IMG/VR virus record: IMGVR_UViG_3300037537_000485
Location: 1-36,576 of that record
Strand: one strand, 5' to 3'
Length of the DNA: 36,576 nt
DNA from: a virus
Part shown: piece after piece, positions 15,612-22,035 of the stretch
Position numbering within the stretch: the stretch's first letter is position 1
Layout: the number at the start of each line of letters is the position of its first letter
Notes under the pieces: generated by a model
Told to the model about the DNA's origin: nothing
The model's input: only the letters and a program-made list of their open reading frames with translations
The model's database searches: none
Made by a program: the position numbers and the translations under genes

Positions 15612-15640
15612 TTGACAAAACGAGACCTACTTGGTATAAT
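15612..15640 (+). promoter_or_regulatory. Consensus promoter, class A
   Basis: TTGACA, 17 bp, TATAAT with ACTTGG before the -10 box. Drives the HAD phosphatase gene. The leader begins ATGAGAAACAAAGAAAC; that ATG is at the expected transcription start and is in frame. Confidence 0.9.
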
Positions 15641-15667
15641 AGGGTTATGAGAAACAAAGAAACAACA

Positions 15668-16114
15668 ATGAAAAACAGAACCAAAGCATTCGTATTCGAT
15701 TTCGATGACACGCTCGCTCACACAAGTGCAGTTGAACGTGAAGGAACTGAAGATCGATTCGCGGAGTTCAATGATCCTTCAACAATCTTGAACGGAACGC
15801 CATTGGAACTGATGACCTTGGCGAAGGAAGTTTACGATGAAGGCCATACGGTTTTCATCTTGACGGCCCGCAACAAGCGTATTGCAAACGCAATTGCTGA
15901 GTTCTTGAATGGCTTCGACATTGAAGCACATGAGATTCATTGCATCGGTGAAGACAGTCCAGAACAAGGCAACGTAGGACAAAACGTTGCAAAGGCGAAA
16001 AGAACGGTTCTGCTGAGTATCATCGAGAATCACGATGTGGTTTATTTCTTCGATGATGATGAGAAGAACATTGAACTTGCAAGCGAACTTGATTGCAGGG
16101 CAAGAAAAGTTTGA
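15668..16114 (+). CDS. HAD-superfamily phosphatase (148 aa)
   Basis: Haloacid dehalogenase motifs are clear: FVFDFDDTLAH (nucleophile Asp11, acid/base Asp13), VFILTARNK (motif II Thr), a Lys-bearing segment (AKRTVLL) and VVYFFDDDEKN (motif IV acidic pair). This size fits a small HAD phosphatase such as the 3'-phosphatase half of polynucleotide kinase or a nucleotidase. The substrate is unknown. Start at ATG 15668 is chosen because the ATG at 15647 sits in the shared leader motif. Own class A promoter at 15612. Confidence 0.85.
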   Translation: MKNRTKAFVFDFDDTLAHTSAVEREGTEDRFAEFNDPSTILNGTPLELMTLAKEVYDEGHTVFILTARNKRIANAIAEFLNGFDIEAHEIHCIGEDSPEQGNVGQNVAKAKRTVLLSIIENHDVVYFFDDDEKNIELASELDCRARKV

Positions 16115-16116
16115 GC

Positions 16117-16145
16117 TTGACAAGCTGAGCCAAACTTGGTATAAT
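16117..16145 (+). promoter_or_regulatory. Consensus promoter, class A
   Basis: TTGACA, 17 bp, TATAAT with ACTTGG before the -10 box. It starts 3 nt after the HAD gene stop. The leader ATGAGAAACAACGAG ends AAAGGAAAACGG before ATG 16185. Confidence 0.9.
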
Positions 16146-16184
16146 ACACACATGAGAAACAACGAGAACACAAAGGAAAACGGA

Positions 16185-16361
16185 ATGCTCTTGATCAAAA
16201 ACGCAACAGTAGAAACACTCGGCCAGAAGCAAGCTCGCCCCGTGACGAATCCCTCTAAGACGGTGTTGAGTGTGACCATTGGTGATCACACATTCGACTG
16301 GCTTGTCGATGAGTATGAGTTGATCCAAGCACTGGCAAGCCAATACAATCCCGCACCGTAA
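16185..16361 (+). CDS. Hypothetical protein, paralogue of the gene at 15169 (58 aa)
   Basis: Starts MLLIKNATVETLGQKQARPV, then VLSVTIGDHTFDWLVDEYEL, ends NPAP. AAAGGA is 9 nt upstream of the chosen ATG; an ATG at 16152 in the leader would add eleven residues. Clearly a duplicate of the 15169 gene with about 50% identity by eye. Confidence 0.75.
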   Translation: MLLIKNATVETLGQKQARPVTNPSKTVLSVTIGDHTFDWLVDEYELIQALASQYNPAP

Positions 16362-16389
16362 CACACACATACCTTGAAAGGGTAACACA

Positions 16390-16488
16390 ATGAACGTACT
16401 ACTTGCAATCAGCATGACAGCGACAATGACAGTGGTAGGGCTTTGGCTTTACAGTAGTTTCAAATGGCAAGGATGGGGCAAGATCTGA
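16390..16488 (+). CDS. Membrane micropeptide family b, copy 3 (32 aa)
   Basis: Starts MNVLLAISMTATMTVVGLWL and ends FKWQGWGKI. Ribosome site CCTTGAAAGGG instead of the CAA leader. Its TGA overlaps the ATG of the gene at 16488 (TGATG), so here the micropeptide is coupled to a different downstream protein. Confidence 0.78.
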   Translation: MNVLLAISMTATMTVVGLWLYSSFKWQGWGKI

Positions 16489-16892
16489 TGAATGACATGA
16501 ACGACAGGGACATTCGTATCTGTGACAACAAGGGCTTCCACATGGACCTGCCCAACGGTGTGACGATTTCCGTCCAGCTTGGGCCGGGCAACTACTGCGA
16601 CAGCGACGTAGGAAATGCCGATTGGAGCGCTCCAAAAAGGGCGATGAACAGTGACACGCATTGGGGTTCTAACACCGCTGAGTGTGCCGCATACGTTACT
16701 GGTAGCAATCTGGCGTGGATTGCCGTGCCGGGATATACTGATGTAGGTGGTGACGACGTGTGTGGATACATGAATGTTTCGCAGGTGCTGGACTTCATCA
16801 ATCGAGCATCGAAACTGACCGGGTTTGCAGCAGAGGCGGAACCGGATTGGGCGGTGTGTCGGGAAAAGGGCGATGGAGGCTCACACAATTGA
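16488..16892 (+). CDS. Conserved-looking phage hypothetical protein (134 aa)
   Basis: Starts MNDMNDRDIRICDNKGFHMD; the phrase LPNGVTISVQLGPGNYCD is the style of a small phage/prophage family of unknown function, followed by AECAAYVTGSNLAW and VCGYMNVSQVLDFIN. Four or more cysteines. TGATG start overlap with micropeptide b3. I know of no function for the family. Confidence 0.75.
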   Translation: MNDMNDRDIRICDNKGFHMDLPNGVTISVQLGPGNYCDSDVGNADWSAPKRAMNSDTHWGSNTAECAAYVTGSNLAWIAVPGYTDVGGDDVCGYMNVSQVLDFINRASKLTGFAAEAEPDWAVCREKGDGGSHN

Positions 16893-16987
16893 GTTATCTC
16901 ATTATTCTGCTGTCCATTATCAACCCCGACGTTCAAGGACTGGATGATCCTAGGCTCCAGAAGCCTATTATAATAATATTCGAAGAG

Positions 16988-17065
16988 ATGGATTTTTTCA
17001 AGGAGGAGCCTATGTATTATCTCGCTCCACCTTATAGGGATGAAAAGTTCAAGAACTATGCATAA
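16988..17065 (+). CDS. Micro-ORF with strong ribosome site (25 or 17 aa)
   Basis: An ATG at 16988 opens MDFFKEEPMYYLAPPYRDEK; the internal ATG at 17012 has a perfect AAGGAGG five nt upstream and gives the 17-residue peptide MYYLAPPYRDEKFKNYA. The second start is favoured. Upstream lies the hairpin AGGCT/AGCCT followed by TTATAATAATATT. Function unknown. Confidence 0.45.
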   Translation: MDFFKEEPMYYLAPPYRDEKFKNYA

Positions 17066-17069
17066 GAGC

Positions 17070-17202
17070 TTGACAAAAACGTGCGGTGCCGGGGTTTCGC
17101 ACGCCGTAAGTCCTTTGGTATCAACGACTTACCAACTACTTTGAGAAAATAAAATTTAGAGTGGCGGCTGGGGTTGACAAATGCCGATAATATAAGTATA
17201 AT
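17070..17202 (+). repeat. R element copy 4 with B-type promoter
   Basis: TTGACAAAAACGTGCG, TGCCGGGGTTTCGCAC, CGTAAGTCC, AACGACTTACCAACTACTTT, GAGAAAATAAAATTTAGAGTGG, then promoter TTGACA (17174-17179), 17 bp with ATGCCGATAATATAAG, TATAAT (17197-17202). Confidence 0.92.
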
Positions 17203-17208
17203 GGGGAT

Positions 17209-17397
17209 ATGAAAACAACAACACGAGAGAAACGATGCATGGACATCTTCGAAGCAACCGCACGACAGATCATGAAACAACACGACATCACCACACGCGA
17301 GGCGTTGGTTTCGGCAATGCAACAGGTGGGCTATGCTCGCTTCGCGGCAGTCCGAACGGCTGATAAAATCTTTGGCGAAACTGAGAAAGCAGCCTGA
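17209..17397 (+). CDS. Hypothetical helical protein, possibly leaderless (62 aa)
   Basis: ATG at 17209 is 6 nt after the -10 box, i.e. at the expected transcription start. It encodes MKTTTREKRCMDIFEATARQ and continues as a helical, basic domain (REALVSAMQQVGYARFAAVRTADKI). An internal Met (17239, MDIFEATARQ) is the alternative start, though no strong ribosome site precedes it. Looks like a small DNA-binding helical fold; not recognised. Confidence 0.65.
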   Translation: MKTTTREKRCMDIFEATARQIMKQHDITTREALVSAMQQVGYARFAAVRTADKIFGETEKAA

Positions 17398-17403
17398 TTG
17401 GGC

Positions 17404-17432
17404 TTGACAAAACGACAATCGTTTGGTACAAT
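17404..17432 (+). promoter_or_regulatory. Promoter, class A (TACAAT)
   Basis: TTGACA, 17 bp, TACAAT with TTTGG before the -10 box. Precedes the zinc-knuckle protein; leader carries CCTTGAAAGGGTAAACACA. Confidence 0.85.
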
Positions 17433-17465
17433 AGACGTATCAAACACCTTGAAAGGGTAAACACA

Positions 17466-17711
17466 ATGACGAATAACAACAACAAAAAATCAATCAACTG
17501 CTACTGCGGCAAGTTGAGCGTGGCGACTTTCGTCGCTGGCGTGCAGTGCTTCGAGTGCGAGATGGTGGACAAGAAAGCCGCTGGCTTCGGCTTCCAGAGT
17601 ACCGCCGTCGCGTGGAAGCAGTACGGCGACAAGGTCACGAGGCAGATTGCCGAGTTCGAGGCTGGCCCGAACTACATCGACCCCAGCCGATACGCTACGA
17701 CTGACGCTTGA
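17466..17711 (+). CDS. Small zinc-ribbon-like protein (81 aa)
   Basis: Starts MTNNNNKKSINCYCGKLSVA; CYCG near the N terminus and CFEC about 16 residues later form a possible CxC...CxxC zinc site. The second half is helical (VAWKQYGDKVTRQIAEFEAG). Ribosome site CTTGAAAGGG. Its stop codon overlaps the next promoter. Function unknown. Confidence 0.72.
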   Translation: MTNNNNKKSINCYCGKLSVATFVAGVQCFECEMVDKKAAGFGFQSTAVAWKQYGDKVTRQIAEFEAGPNYIDPSRYATTDA

Positions 17712-17736
17712 CACGCTGCGGCGGATCTGGTACAAT
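17708..17736 (+). promoter_or_regulatory. Promoter, class A (TACAAT)
   Basis: TTGACA, which overlaps the stop codon of the zinc-ribbon gene, 17 bp, TACAAT with TCTGG before it. Leader carries CCTTGAAAGGGCAACAC. Confidence 0.85.
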
Positions 17737-17771
17737 ACAGACATACGACACGCGCCTTGAAAGGGCAACAC

Positions 17772-18152
17772 ATGACGTTTGAAGAAACACGCGACAACAC
17801 CACGACAATCGAGGCCACCATCATCGAGGCCGACAAGCGGGCACGCGAAGAATCCGCACCGTACCCACCGGCGTACCCGTTCCCGGTGTTCGGGGGTGAA
17901 CCCGACGACGGGCAAACAAATGGGCGTCGTTTTGGGGAGTTGCCGGAAGTCGCCCGAAAGCGCATTGCCCGCGAGCATGACGAAATCGTCGCCAAGGCAC
18001 GGCAGGAATCTGAGGAGCGGTACAAGGAACACAACGACGGGGCCAACGGGTACGATGACGACCCGGAAGATCCCGAATACGATCCCATCGGTGACGCCGA
18101 AACCGAGTACGATATCGAGTATGATGCCGTAGCGGACGGTTGGGTCTGGTAG
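17772..18152 (+). CDS. Hypothetical acidic protein (126 aa)
   Basis: Starts MTFEETRDNTTTIEATIIEA behind TTGAAAGGG (an ATG at 17757 falls inside the ribosome-site motif). Proline-rich middle (SAPYPPAYPFPVFGGEPDD), a helix (ARKRIAREHDEIVAKARQE), then a long Asp/Glu/Tyr-rich tail (DDDPEDPEYDPIGD). The tail could mimic DNA charge, as in some phage anti-restriction proteins, but that is only a thought. GC content is higher than in most neighbours. Confidence 0.72.
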   Translation: MTFEETRDNTTTIEATIIEADKRAREESAPYPPAYPFPVFGGEPDDGQTNGRRFGELPEVARKRIAREHDEIVAKARQESEERYKEHNDGANGYDDDPEDPEYDPIGDAETEYDIEYDAVADGWVW

Positions 18153-18191
18153 AGTGTCTTCCCCAACCCAGCCCTCTAGGCCCTAGAGGGG

Positions 18192-18325
18192 TTGACAAAA
18201 AACGTGCGGGGCCGGGGTTTCGCACGTCGTAAACCCTTTGGTATCAATGACTTAGCAACTACTTTGAGAAAATATAATTTAGGGTGGCGTTTGGGGTTGC
18301 AAAATGCCGATAAATATAGTATAAT
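18192..18325 (+). repeat. R element copy 5 with B-type promoter
   Basis: TTGACAAAAAACGTGCG, GGGCCGGGGTTTCGCACGTC, CGTAAACCC, ATGACTTAGCAACTACTTT, GAGAAAATATAATTTAGGGTGG, then promoter TTGCAA (18297), 17 bp with ATGCCGATAAATATAG, TATAAT (18320-18325). Confidence 0.92.
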
Positions 18326-18361
18326 GGGAAACATACAACACAGAACAAACGAAAGAGAAAC

Positions 18362-18592
18362 ATGAGTTGGACAACCGCAACCAGAATTAGAAACGAAAAG
18401 ATTGAACGGGCTGTCGAGTTGGCACAACGGGCCAACATCACCGACGTTGACAAAGCCAGAGCAATCAAAGACAAGTACGTCGCACTGCTCAACGATGATC
18501 CCACCAACGAAGTGAATCAAAAGCTTTACAGGTGGTCGCTTCAGATTCTTCTCGGAGCGAGAACGTTGGCCGGTGAGAAAATTTGGGTTTGA
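18362..18592 (+). CDS. Hypothetical helical protein (76 aa)
   Basis: Starts MSWTTATRIRNEKIERAVEL; almost entirely helical (AQRANITDVDKARAIKDKYVALLNDDP) and moderately basic. Ribosome site GAAAGAG. Not recognised. The stop overlaps the next promoter by 4 nt. Confidence 0.72.
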   Translation: MSWTTATRIRNEKIERAVELAQRANITDVDKARAIKDKYVALLNDDPTNEVNQKLYRWSLQILLGARTLAGEKIWV

Positions 18593-18617
18593 CAACGCAC
18601 TCGCTTTTTGGTACAAT
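18589..18617 (+). promoter_or_regulatory. Promoter, class A (TACAAT)
   Basis: TTGACA overlapping the preceding stop codon, 17 bp, TACAAT with TTTGG before it. Confidence 0.85.
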
Positions 18618-18684
18618 GTATACAACAAGGGTGACAAGCTCCCCACTCAACGGGGTCGACCCAAGAAAACAGAAAAGGGAAAGC

Positions 18685-18957
18685 ATGAGCTACAGATTTG
18701 AGAACACGGTTGGTGGGCAGTTGGTTGCAAAGCTCCGCGAGGAGATGAGCGAGGTACTGGAAGTGCCGAACTCATGGCTACCAGAATCATACCACGCCGC
18801 TTCTGGCAAGCGCACGCTGGCGAGTGTAGAGCGTGAGTTTGACAGCCGACAGGCTGACGTGGCAAGTGACCACGAGCTACTCAAGGCAAGCAAGGCCGAG
18901 TTGATTGAAGTGTACCGTTCACGAGTGGAGCGGGGAGAGGAGTTGTTTCCAGCATGA
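18685..18957 (+). CDS. Hypothetical helical protein (90 aa)
   Basis: Starts MSYRFENTVGGQLVAKLREE behind AAAAGGGAAAGC. The first residues resemble the start of the 19647 protein (MSYTFE). The rest is a charged helical domain (SRQADVASDHELLKASKAELIEVYRSRVERG). A far-upstream in-frame ATG (18583) lies before the promoter and is rejected. Function unknown. Confidence 0.72.
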   Translation: MSYRFENTVGGQLVAKLREEMSEVLEVPNSWLPESYHAASGKRTLASVEREFDSRQADVASDHELLKASKAELIEVYRSRVERGEELFPA

Positions 18958-19082
18958 TGTGGGAAGTGTTCAATCCGAAGGACGGCGTACCTGTGGTGAT
19001 AACGCGATTCAAGTGGGCTGCTAAGTTCATCGCGTGGGCTAAGGGTCTCGATTATGAAAGACAGGGGGAAGGGTGGGACTGA
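18954..19082 (+). CDS. Small hypothetical protein (42 aa)
   Basis: Starts MMWEVFNPKDGVPVVITRFK and ends ERQGEGWD. The ATG overlaps the previous stop (ATGATG/TGA) with GGAGAGGAG upstream, and its own TGA overlaps the next ATG. It is therefore the middle gene of a tightly coupled trio. Looks like a compact beta-hairpin plus helix (WAAKFIAWAKGLDYE). Confidence 0.7.
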   Translation: MMWEVFNPKDGVPVVITRFKWAAKFIAWAKGLDYERQGEGWD

Positions 19083-19390
19083 TGTATGAGTTCAAGGTTC
19101 AAGCAGCGTACAAAGAAACCCATCCAAAAAAACCGGACACCTATCGGAACATCTGGGTAGACAAGTGGGTAGAGGCTGAAAGCTGGGAAGATGCCGCTTC
19201 TATCGTGGTGATGGACGCACCAGCAGACGCGGAATGGTCCTTCCCGATTTCAGTGGTGGACAAGGCGTATCAGATGGGACATTGCTCTGGTGAGCAAGCG
19301 AGGGTACACGCCGATTTTATGCTGGGGTTGCGAGACCTTGGCCCGTTTGCAGAGTGGAAACCCGGCGACCCAATTCCGCAACCGGAGTGA
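19082..19390 (+). CDS. Hypothetical protein (102 aa)
   Basis: Starts MYEFKVQAAYKETHPKKPDT at a TGATG overlap; GTG 19073 is the upstream alternative. The pattern (beta strand KVQAAYK, then IWVDKWVEAESWEDAASIVVMDA) suggests a small alpha/beta domain, followed by a helix (GHCSGEQARVHADFMLGLRDLG). Not recognised. Confidence 0.72.
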   Translation: MYEFKVQAAYKETHPKKPDTYRNIWVDKWVEAESWEDAASIVVMDAPADAEWSFPISVVDKAYQMGHCSGEQARVHADFMLGLRDLGPFAEWKPGDPIPQPE

Positions 19391-19398
19391 TTTAGGGG

Positions 19399-19541
19399 TT
19401 GACAAAAACGTGCGGGGCCGGGGTTTCGCACGACGTAACCTCTTGCACCACAACGACTTAGCAACTACTTTTGCAAAACTTGAGAAAGGGTGGCAGAAAG
19501 GGTGGCGAAGAGGGGTCGAAAATGCCGATAATATATATAGG
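19399..19541 (+). repeat. R element copy 6 (dead B promoter)
   Basis: TTGACAAAAACGTGCG, GGGCCGGGGTTTCGCAC, CGTAACCTC, ACGACTTAGCAACTACTTTT, doubled AAAGGGTGG, ending ATGCCGATAATATATATAGGG without -10. An A promoter follows at 19569. Confidence 0.88.
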
Positions 19542-19568
19542 GAGAGAGAGAAAAGGAGCCGTTTGGGC

Positions 19569-19598
19569 TTGACAAAACCACCCGCCGTATGGTATAAT
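19569..19598 (+). promoter_or_regulatory. Consensus promoter, class A
   Basis: TTGACA, 18 bp, TATAAT with TATGG before it. Leader ATGAGAAACAGAAACAG then AAAGAAAGGG before ATG 19647. Confidence 0.88.
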
Positions 19599-19646
19599 AG
19601 GGTTATGAGAAACAGAAACAGTACTTCAACAAAGAAAGGGAATTAC

Positions 19647-19829
19647 ATGAGTTACACTTTTGAAATCGTAGCCGCAAGGCTTCCCGTTGGTCTGACCAAC
19701 GAAAAAGACATCATCCGTCAAACTGGTAAGGTTCTCGAAGACATGGGCATGACCTATGTTGAACGAAACTTCCACATGAACGTTGATGCTGACTTCCTGC
19801 CGGAAGTCCTCAGCCATTACAACGGTTGA
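19647..19829 (+). CDS. Hypothetical protein, paralogue of the gene at 20736 (60 aa)
   Basis: Starts MSYTFEIVAARLPVGLTNEK and ends FLPEVLSHYNG. It shares GLxNE, GKVL/GRVL, and the C-terminal HMNVDxDFxPxVLxxY motif with the 20736 protein, so the two are duplicates. The conserved acidic C-terminal motif is probably functional. Ribosome site AAAGGG. Confidence 0.75.
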   Translation: MSYTFEIVAARLPVGLTNEKDIIRQTGKVLEDMGMTYVERNFHMNVDADFLPEVLSHYNG

Positions 19830-19883
19830 TTGTTCCGAACCTTCTAGTGGGTTTGAAACTCAACACTAGAGACAACAATACAA

Positions 19884-19972
19884 TCAAGCCGGTTTAGGGG
19901 TTACCGGTTGGGCCAACACCCGAAAGCACTTACGCTCACTCGGTTGGTTACCAACACAAAAGACCCCATAAT
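19884..19972 (+). promoter_or_regulatory. C element copy 1: structured leader with palindrome over a -35 box
   Basis: Contains AAGCCGGTTTAGG, GGGCCAACACCCGAAAG, ACTTACGC and GTTGGTTACCAACACAAAA. The palindrome GTTGG-TTA-CCAAC overlaps a possible -35 (TTGGTT at 19944-19949), 17 bp before CATAAT (19967-19972). The same ordered motifs recur at 21218-21322, where the -10 is perfect. Precedes the gene at 20069 and its TTGAAG repeats. Confidence 0.6.
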
Positions 19973-20068
19973 ACACCTTGATGCTGAACAAGTAAACACC
20001 AGCCCCTTGAAGCTGAACAAGTAAACAACAGCCAACACAATACAAAACGCCTTGAAAGGGCAAACAAC

Positions 20069-20263
20069 ATGACGCACACAATCATCGCAACAAACAGCAA
20101 AGGCCAACAACTGAAATCAGGACAATGGTGGGCCATCATCAAGCCCATCCCACACACGCCACAAGTTCAATACGATAGAAACGTGGTTTACCACGTTGGT
20201 CAAGAAAAGTACATCCGGCGAATCTGGAACAAGAACTTCGCCAACACTACCTTGAAAGGGTAA
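20069..20263 (+). CDS. Hypothetical protein (64 aa)
   Basis: Starts MTHTIIATNSKGQQLKSGQW; beta-rich, basic (PHTPQVQYDRNVVYHVGQEKYIRRIWNK). Looks like a small SH3-type barrel, but no match is claimed. Leader has CCTTGAAAGGGCAAACAAC. Next gene starts 4 nt after its stop. Confidence 0.72.
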   Translation: MTHTIIATNSKGQQLKSGQWWAIIKPIPHTPQVQYDRNVVYHVGQEKYIRRIWNKNFANTTLKG

Positions 20264-20267
20264 CACG

Positions 20268-20492
20268 ATGCTGACACGAAAAACCTACGAAGCACAAGCG
20301 GCCATCATCAAGAAGCACGTCCCCAAGGCTGGGCGGGATGTCTGCTACGAAATGGCCACGGACCTTGCCGACTACTACGCCAAGGACAACCCGCGATTCG
20401 ACAGGACGCGATTCTTTGAGGCTTGCGGGTTGGGCGGTCTTCACCTCCGCAGCGTGCCGGTGGAGTACGTGGACGCGGACCAAAGGGTGTAA
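20268..20492 (+). CDS. Hypothetical helical protein (74 aa)
   Basis: Starts MLTRKTYEAQAAIIKKHVPK; helix-rich and charged, with DRTRFFEACGL late. The wording resembles small phage proteins of unknown function that follow the pattern helix, ALADYYAxDNPRFDxxRF, close to a common family in actinobacteriophages. Ribosome site CCTTGAAAGGGTAACACG. Confidence 0.75.
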   Translation: MLTRKTYEAQAAIIKKHVPKAGRDVCYEMATDLADYYAKDNPRFDRTRFFEACGLGGLHLRSVPVEYVDADQRV

Positions 20493-20518
20493 AGCTCCCC
20501 GCTCGGGCCGATTAGGGC

Positions 20519-20648
20519 TTGACAAAATCGTGCGGGGCCGGGGTTCCGCATGGCGTAACTCTTTACGTAGCAACGGCTTACAACTACTTTTACAAAATCT
20601 GAGAAAAGGTGGAGAGAGAGGCCATAAAATGCCGATAATATATATAGG
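20519..20648 (+). repeat. R element copy 7 (dead B promoter)
   Basis: TTGACAAAATCGTGCG, GGGCCGGGGTTCCGCAT, GCGTAACTC, ACGGCTTACAACTACTTTTAC, GAGAAAAGGTGG, ending ATGCCGATAATATATATAGG without -10. An A promoter follows at 20674. Confidence 0.88.
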
Positions 20649-20673
20649 AAGCAAGGAAAAGCCCTAATCGGCC

Positions 20674-20702
20674 TTGACAAGACGCCACCTATCTGATATA
20701 AT
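20674..20702 (+). promoter_or_regulatory. Consensus promoter, class A
   Basis: TTGACA, 17 bp, TATAAT with ATCTGA before it. Leader ATGAGAAACAACGAAAAGG precedes the gene. Confidence 0.88.
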
Positions 20703-20735
20703 AGGGGCATGAGAAACAACGAAAAGGAAATGAAA

Positions 20736-21002
20736 ATGGAGTTCAGGGACTATGCAGAAAAGGTTGCAAGCCAGATGAAAAAAGGCTTGTCGAATGAGAA
20801 CAGCAAGATCTGCGAAATCGGTAGGGTTTTGCGTGAGTTCGGGGAATCGCCATCGGTGGTGAGCTACCACATGAACGTGGACCCTGATTTCATCCCTGAC
20901 GTTCTTCAGTCGTACAAATATCTCGGCGGTGTTGAAAAGCGGAAACCAGTTTCCTCCAACAATAACTTGAACCCATGGATAAATCATCCCAAAAAAACTT
21001 GA
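20736..21002 (+). CDS. Hypothetical protein, paralogue of the gene at 19647 (88 aa)
   Basis: Starts MEFRDYAEKVASQMKKGLSN. Shares SYHMNVDPDFIPDVLQSY with the paralogue and has an extra tail (GGVEKRKPVSSNNNLNPW). Upstream in-frame ATGs at 20709 and 20730 are also possible; 20736 has the best spacing from AAAAGG. Confidence 0.72.
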   Translation: MEFRDYAEKVASQMKKGLSNENSKICEIGRVLREFGESPSVVSYHMNVDPDFIPDVLQSYKYLGGVEKRKPVSSNNNLNPWINHPKKT

Positions 21003-21031
21003 GAAAATCCCAGAATTACCCCGTCTTGGGA

Positions 21032-21060
21032 TTGACAAAACGACACCTACTTGGTATAAT
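21032..21060 (+). promoter_or_regulatory. Consensus promoter, class A (drives a non-coding region)
   Basis: TTGACA, 17 bp, TATAAT with ACTTGG before it. The leader (AAGAAACAAACAATACAACGG) resembles that of protein genes, but no ORF follows. Confidence 0.88.
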
Positions 21061-21066
21061 ATAAGT

Positions 21067-21215
21067 ATAAGAAACAAACAATACAACGGAAGAACGGAGA
21101 AACGTTTACGGGGTTGAGTAGCGAAAGCGAATGGCATAGCCAACGAACCCAATCGCCTCTGAAGCGGACTGTTGCAACAGTACGACAAGCGAACTAACTT
21201 CCTCTTCCAACACAC
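21067..21215 (+). ncRNA. Candidate structured RNA downstream of a strong promoter
   Basis: GGGTT (about 21113) can pair with AACCC (about 21147), enclosing two small hairpins, GC-GAAA-GC and TGGC-ATA-GCCA. Farther on, CGC/GCG and the near-perfect palindrome ACTGTT-GC-AACAGT (about 21168-21181) can fold. No ribosome site or ORF is associated. The function is unknown. Confidence 0.45.
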
Positions 21216-21217
21216 AA

Positions 21218-21322
21218 GCCGGTTTGAACAGTTCGTAAGAACTCACGCTTCCGGCTGGGCCAACACCCGAAAGTCAATCAAGACTTACTTAAGTTGGTTA
21301 CCAACACAAAAAGCGTTATAAT
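21218..21322 (+). promoter_or_regulatory. C element copy 2 with TATAAT promoter
   Basis: Carries the same ordered motifs as 19884-19972: AAGCCGGTTT, GGCTGGGCCAACACCCGAAAG, ACTTACTT and GTTGGTTACCAACACAAAA. TTGGTT (21294-21299), 17 bp and TATAAT (21317-21322) form a promoter whose -35 lies in the palindrome. It drives the tRNA-like RNA. Confidence 0.65.
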
Positions 21323-21323
21323 A

Positions 21324-21610
21324 CAAAGCCGCTCCCTATCAGTGAAGTGAAAGCCTAACTGCCATTGACTGGGTATAAACGCGGCGACGTTCTTTTACAA
21401 TTGAATAAGTGAAGCCGGTATAGCTCGGTGGCATGAGCATCCTGAAGCCGTCCCAATACAGCGTTGTACAACGTTGGGGATGGGGAACGGGAATATATCT
21501 TGGCGGGCCTCGTATCTGTACGGATACGGGGGGTATTGTACAATGCCGTTCACCCCGTTACCATAGCCTCCTCGGAGGTGGTAGGTTCGAATCCCTTTAC
21601 TCGGCAACCA
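21324..21610 (+). ncRNA. tRNA-like structured RNA with a ~110-nt internal insert
   Basis: From 21414 the sequence reads GCCGGTA-TA-GCTC-GGTGGCAT-GAGC, an acceptor 5' strand and D-arm. Near 21591-21606 it reads GTAGG-TTCGAAT-CCCTT, then ACTCGGC-A, a T-arm and acceptor 3' strand. Between them lie hairpins: TCCCAA/TTGGGGA, GGGGAACGG/CCGTTC-A-CCCC, CGTATC/GGATACG and CCTCC/GGAGG. The T stem and part of the acceptor stem pair poorly, and no anticodon arm is visible, so this is not a normal tRNA. GCCGC (about 21328) may pair with GCGGC (about 21382). Confidence 0.5.
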
Positions 21611-21734
21611 CACAATAACGGGACGGGACAAACACCCTTCCCTTCACCAGAGGTGACAGGCCAATTCACCTGTCTCAAAGAAGCGGGACAACCCTAACGA
21701 ATCCAACAGCCGCCTCGAAACTCGCTTATCGGTG

Positions 21735-21770
21735 TTACCCCGTGCCGGTAGGTGTCGTCGAAACGGGGTT
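21735..21770 (+). terminator. Hairpin at the end of the RNA region
   Basis: ACCCCGT pairs with ACGGGGT around a 20-nt loop, followed by the weak tract CCAATTTTAG. Probably ends the RNA transcript; the T run is short. Confidence 0.45.
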
Positions 21771-21782
21771 CCAATTTTAGAC

Positions 21783-22003
21783 TTGACAAAAACGTGCGGG
21801 GCCGGGGTTCCGCACGTCGTAAACCCTTACCAGACGACGACTTACGTCGAGTCTTGCCTATTCTAGGCCAGTAGGGAGTCTTATGATAGTCTATAGCACG
21901 CGAGTCACGCGAGCCACGCGCAGCGATTTTTTTGGCATTTTTGTTTTTTTTTGAAAGAAATCGTAACGAAAGCCCTTGACAAATGCCGATAATATATTAT
22001 AAT
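21783..22003 (+). repeat. R element copy 8, interrupted, with B-type promoter
   Basis: TTGACAAAAACGTGCG, GGGCCGGGGTTCCGCACGTC, CGTAAACCC and ACGACTTACG are present, then the usual tail is replaced by a CACGCGAG repeat (21846-21915) and T-rich DNA. It ends in promoter TTGACA (21976), 16 bp with ATGCCGATAATATA, TATAAT (21998-22003). Confidence 0.85.
21846..21915 (+). repeat. CACGCGAG repeat family, copy 1
   Basis: Contains TATTCTAGG, GATAGTCTATAGCACGCGAG, then two further CACGCGAG-like units. Member of the six-copy family also at 24728, 29655, 29721, 29757 and 30647. Confidence 0.8.
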
Positions 22004-22035
22004 GGGAAGCGTAACACACACATGAGGAACAGAAA

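Larger units (their letters stand above)
21003..22035. other. Gene-free kilobase rich in RNA structure
   Basis: No convincing gene. It holds a class A promoter, a structured RNA region, the second C element, a tRNA-like RNA, a hairpin at about 21735-21770, R element copy 8 with an inserted CACGCGAG repeat, and the B promoter for the gene at 22036. Small ORFs overlapping the tRNA-like segment are discarded because the DNA there is dominated by paired segments. Confidence 0.65.

Noticed and set aside
21414-21610. Group I intron in a tRNA gene
   Set aside because: The insert is too short and I could not place the P3-P7 core motifs; reported as a tRNA-like RNA instead.
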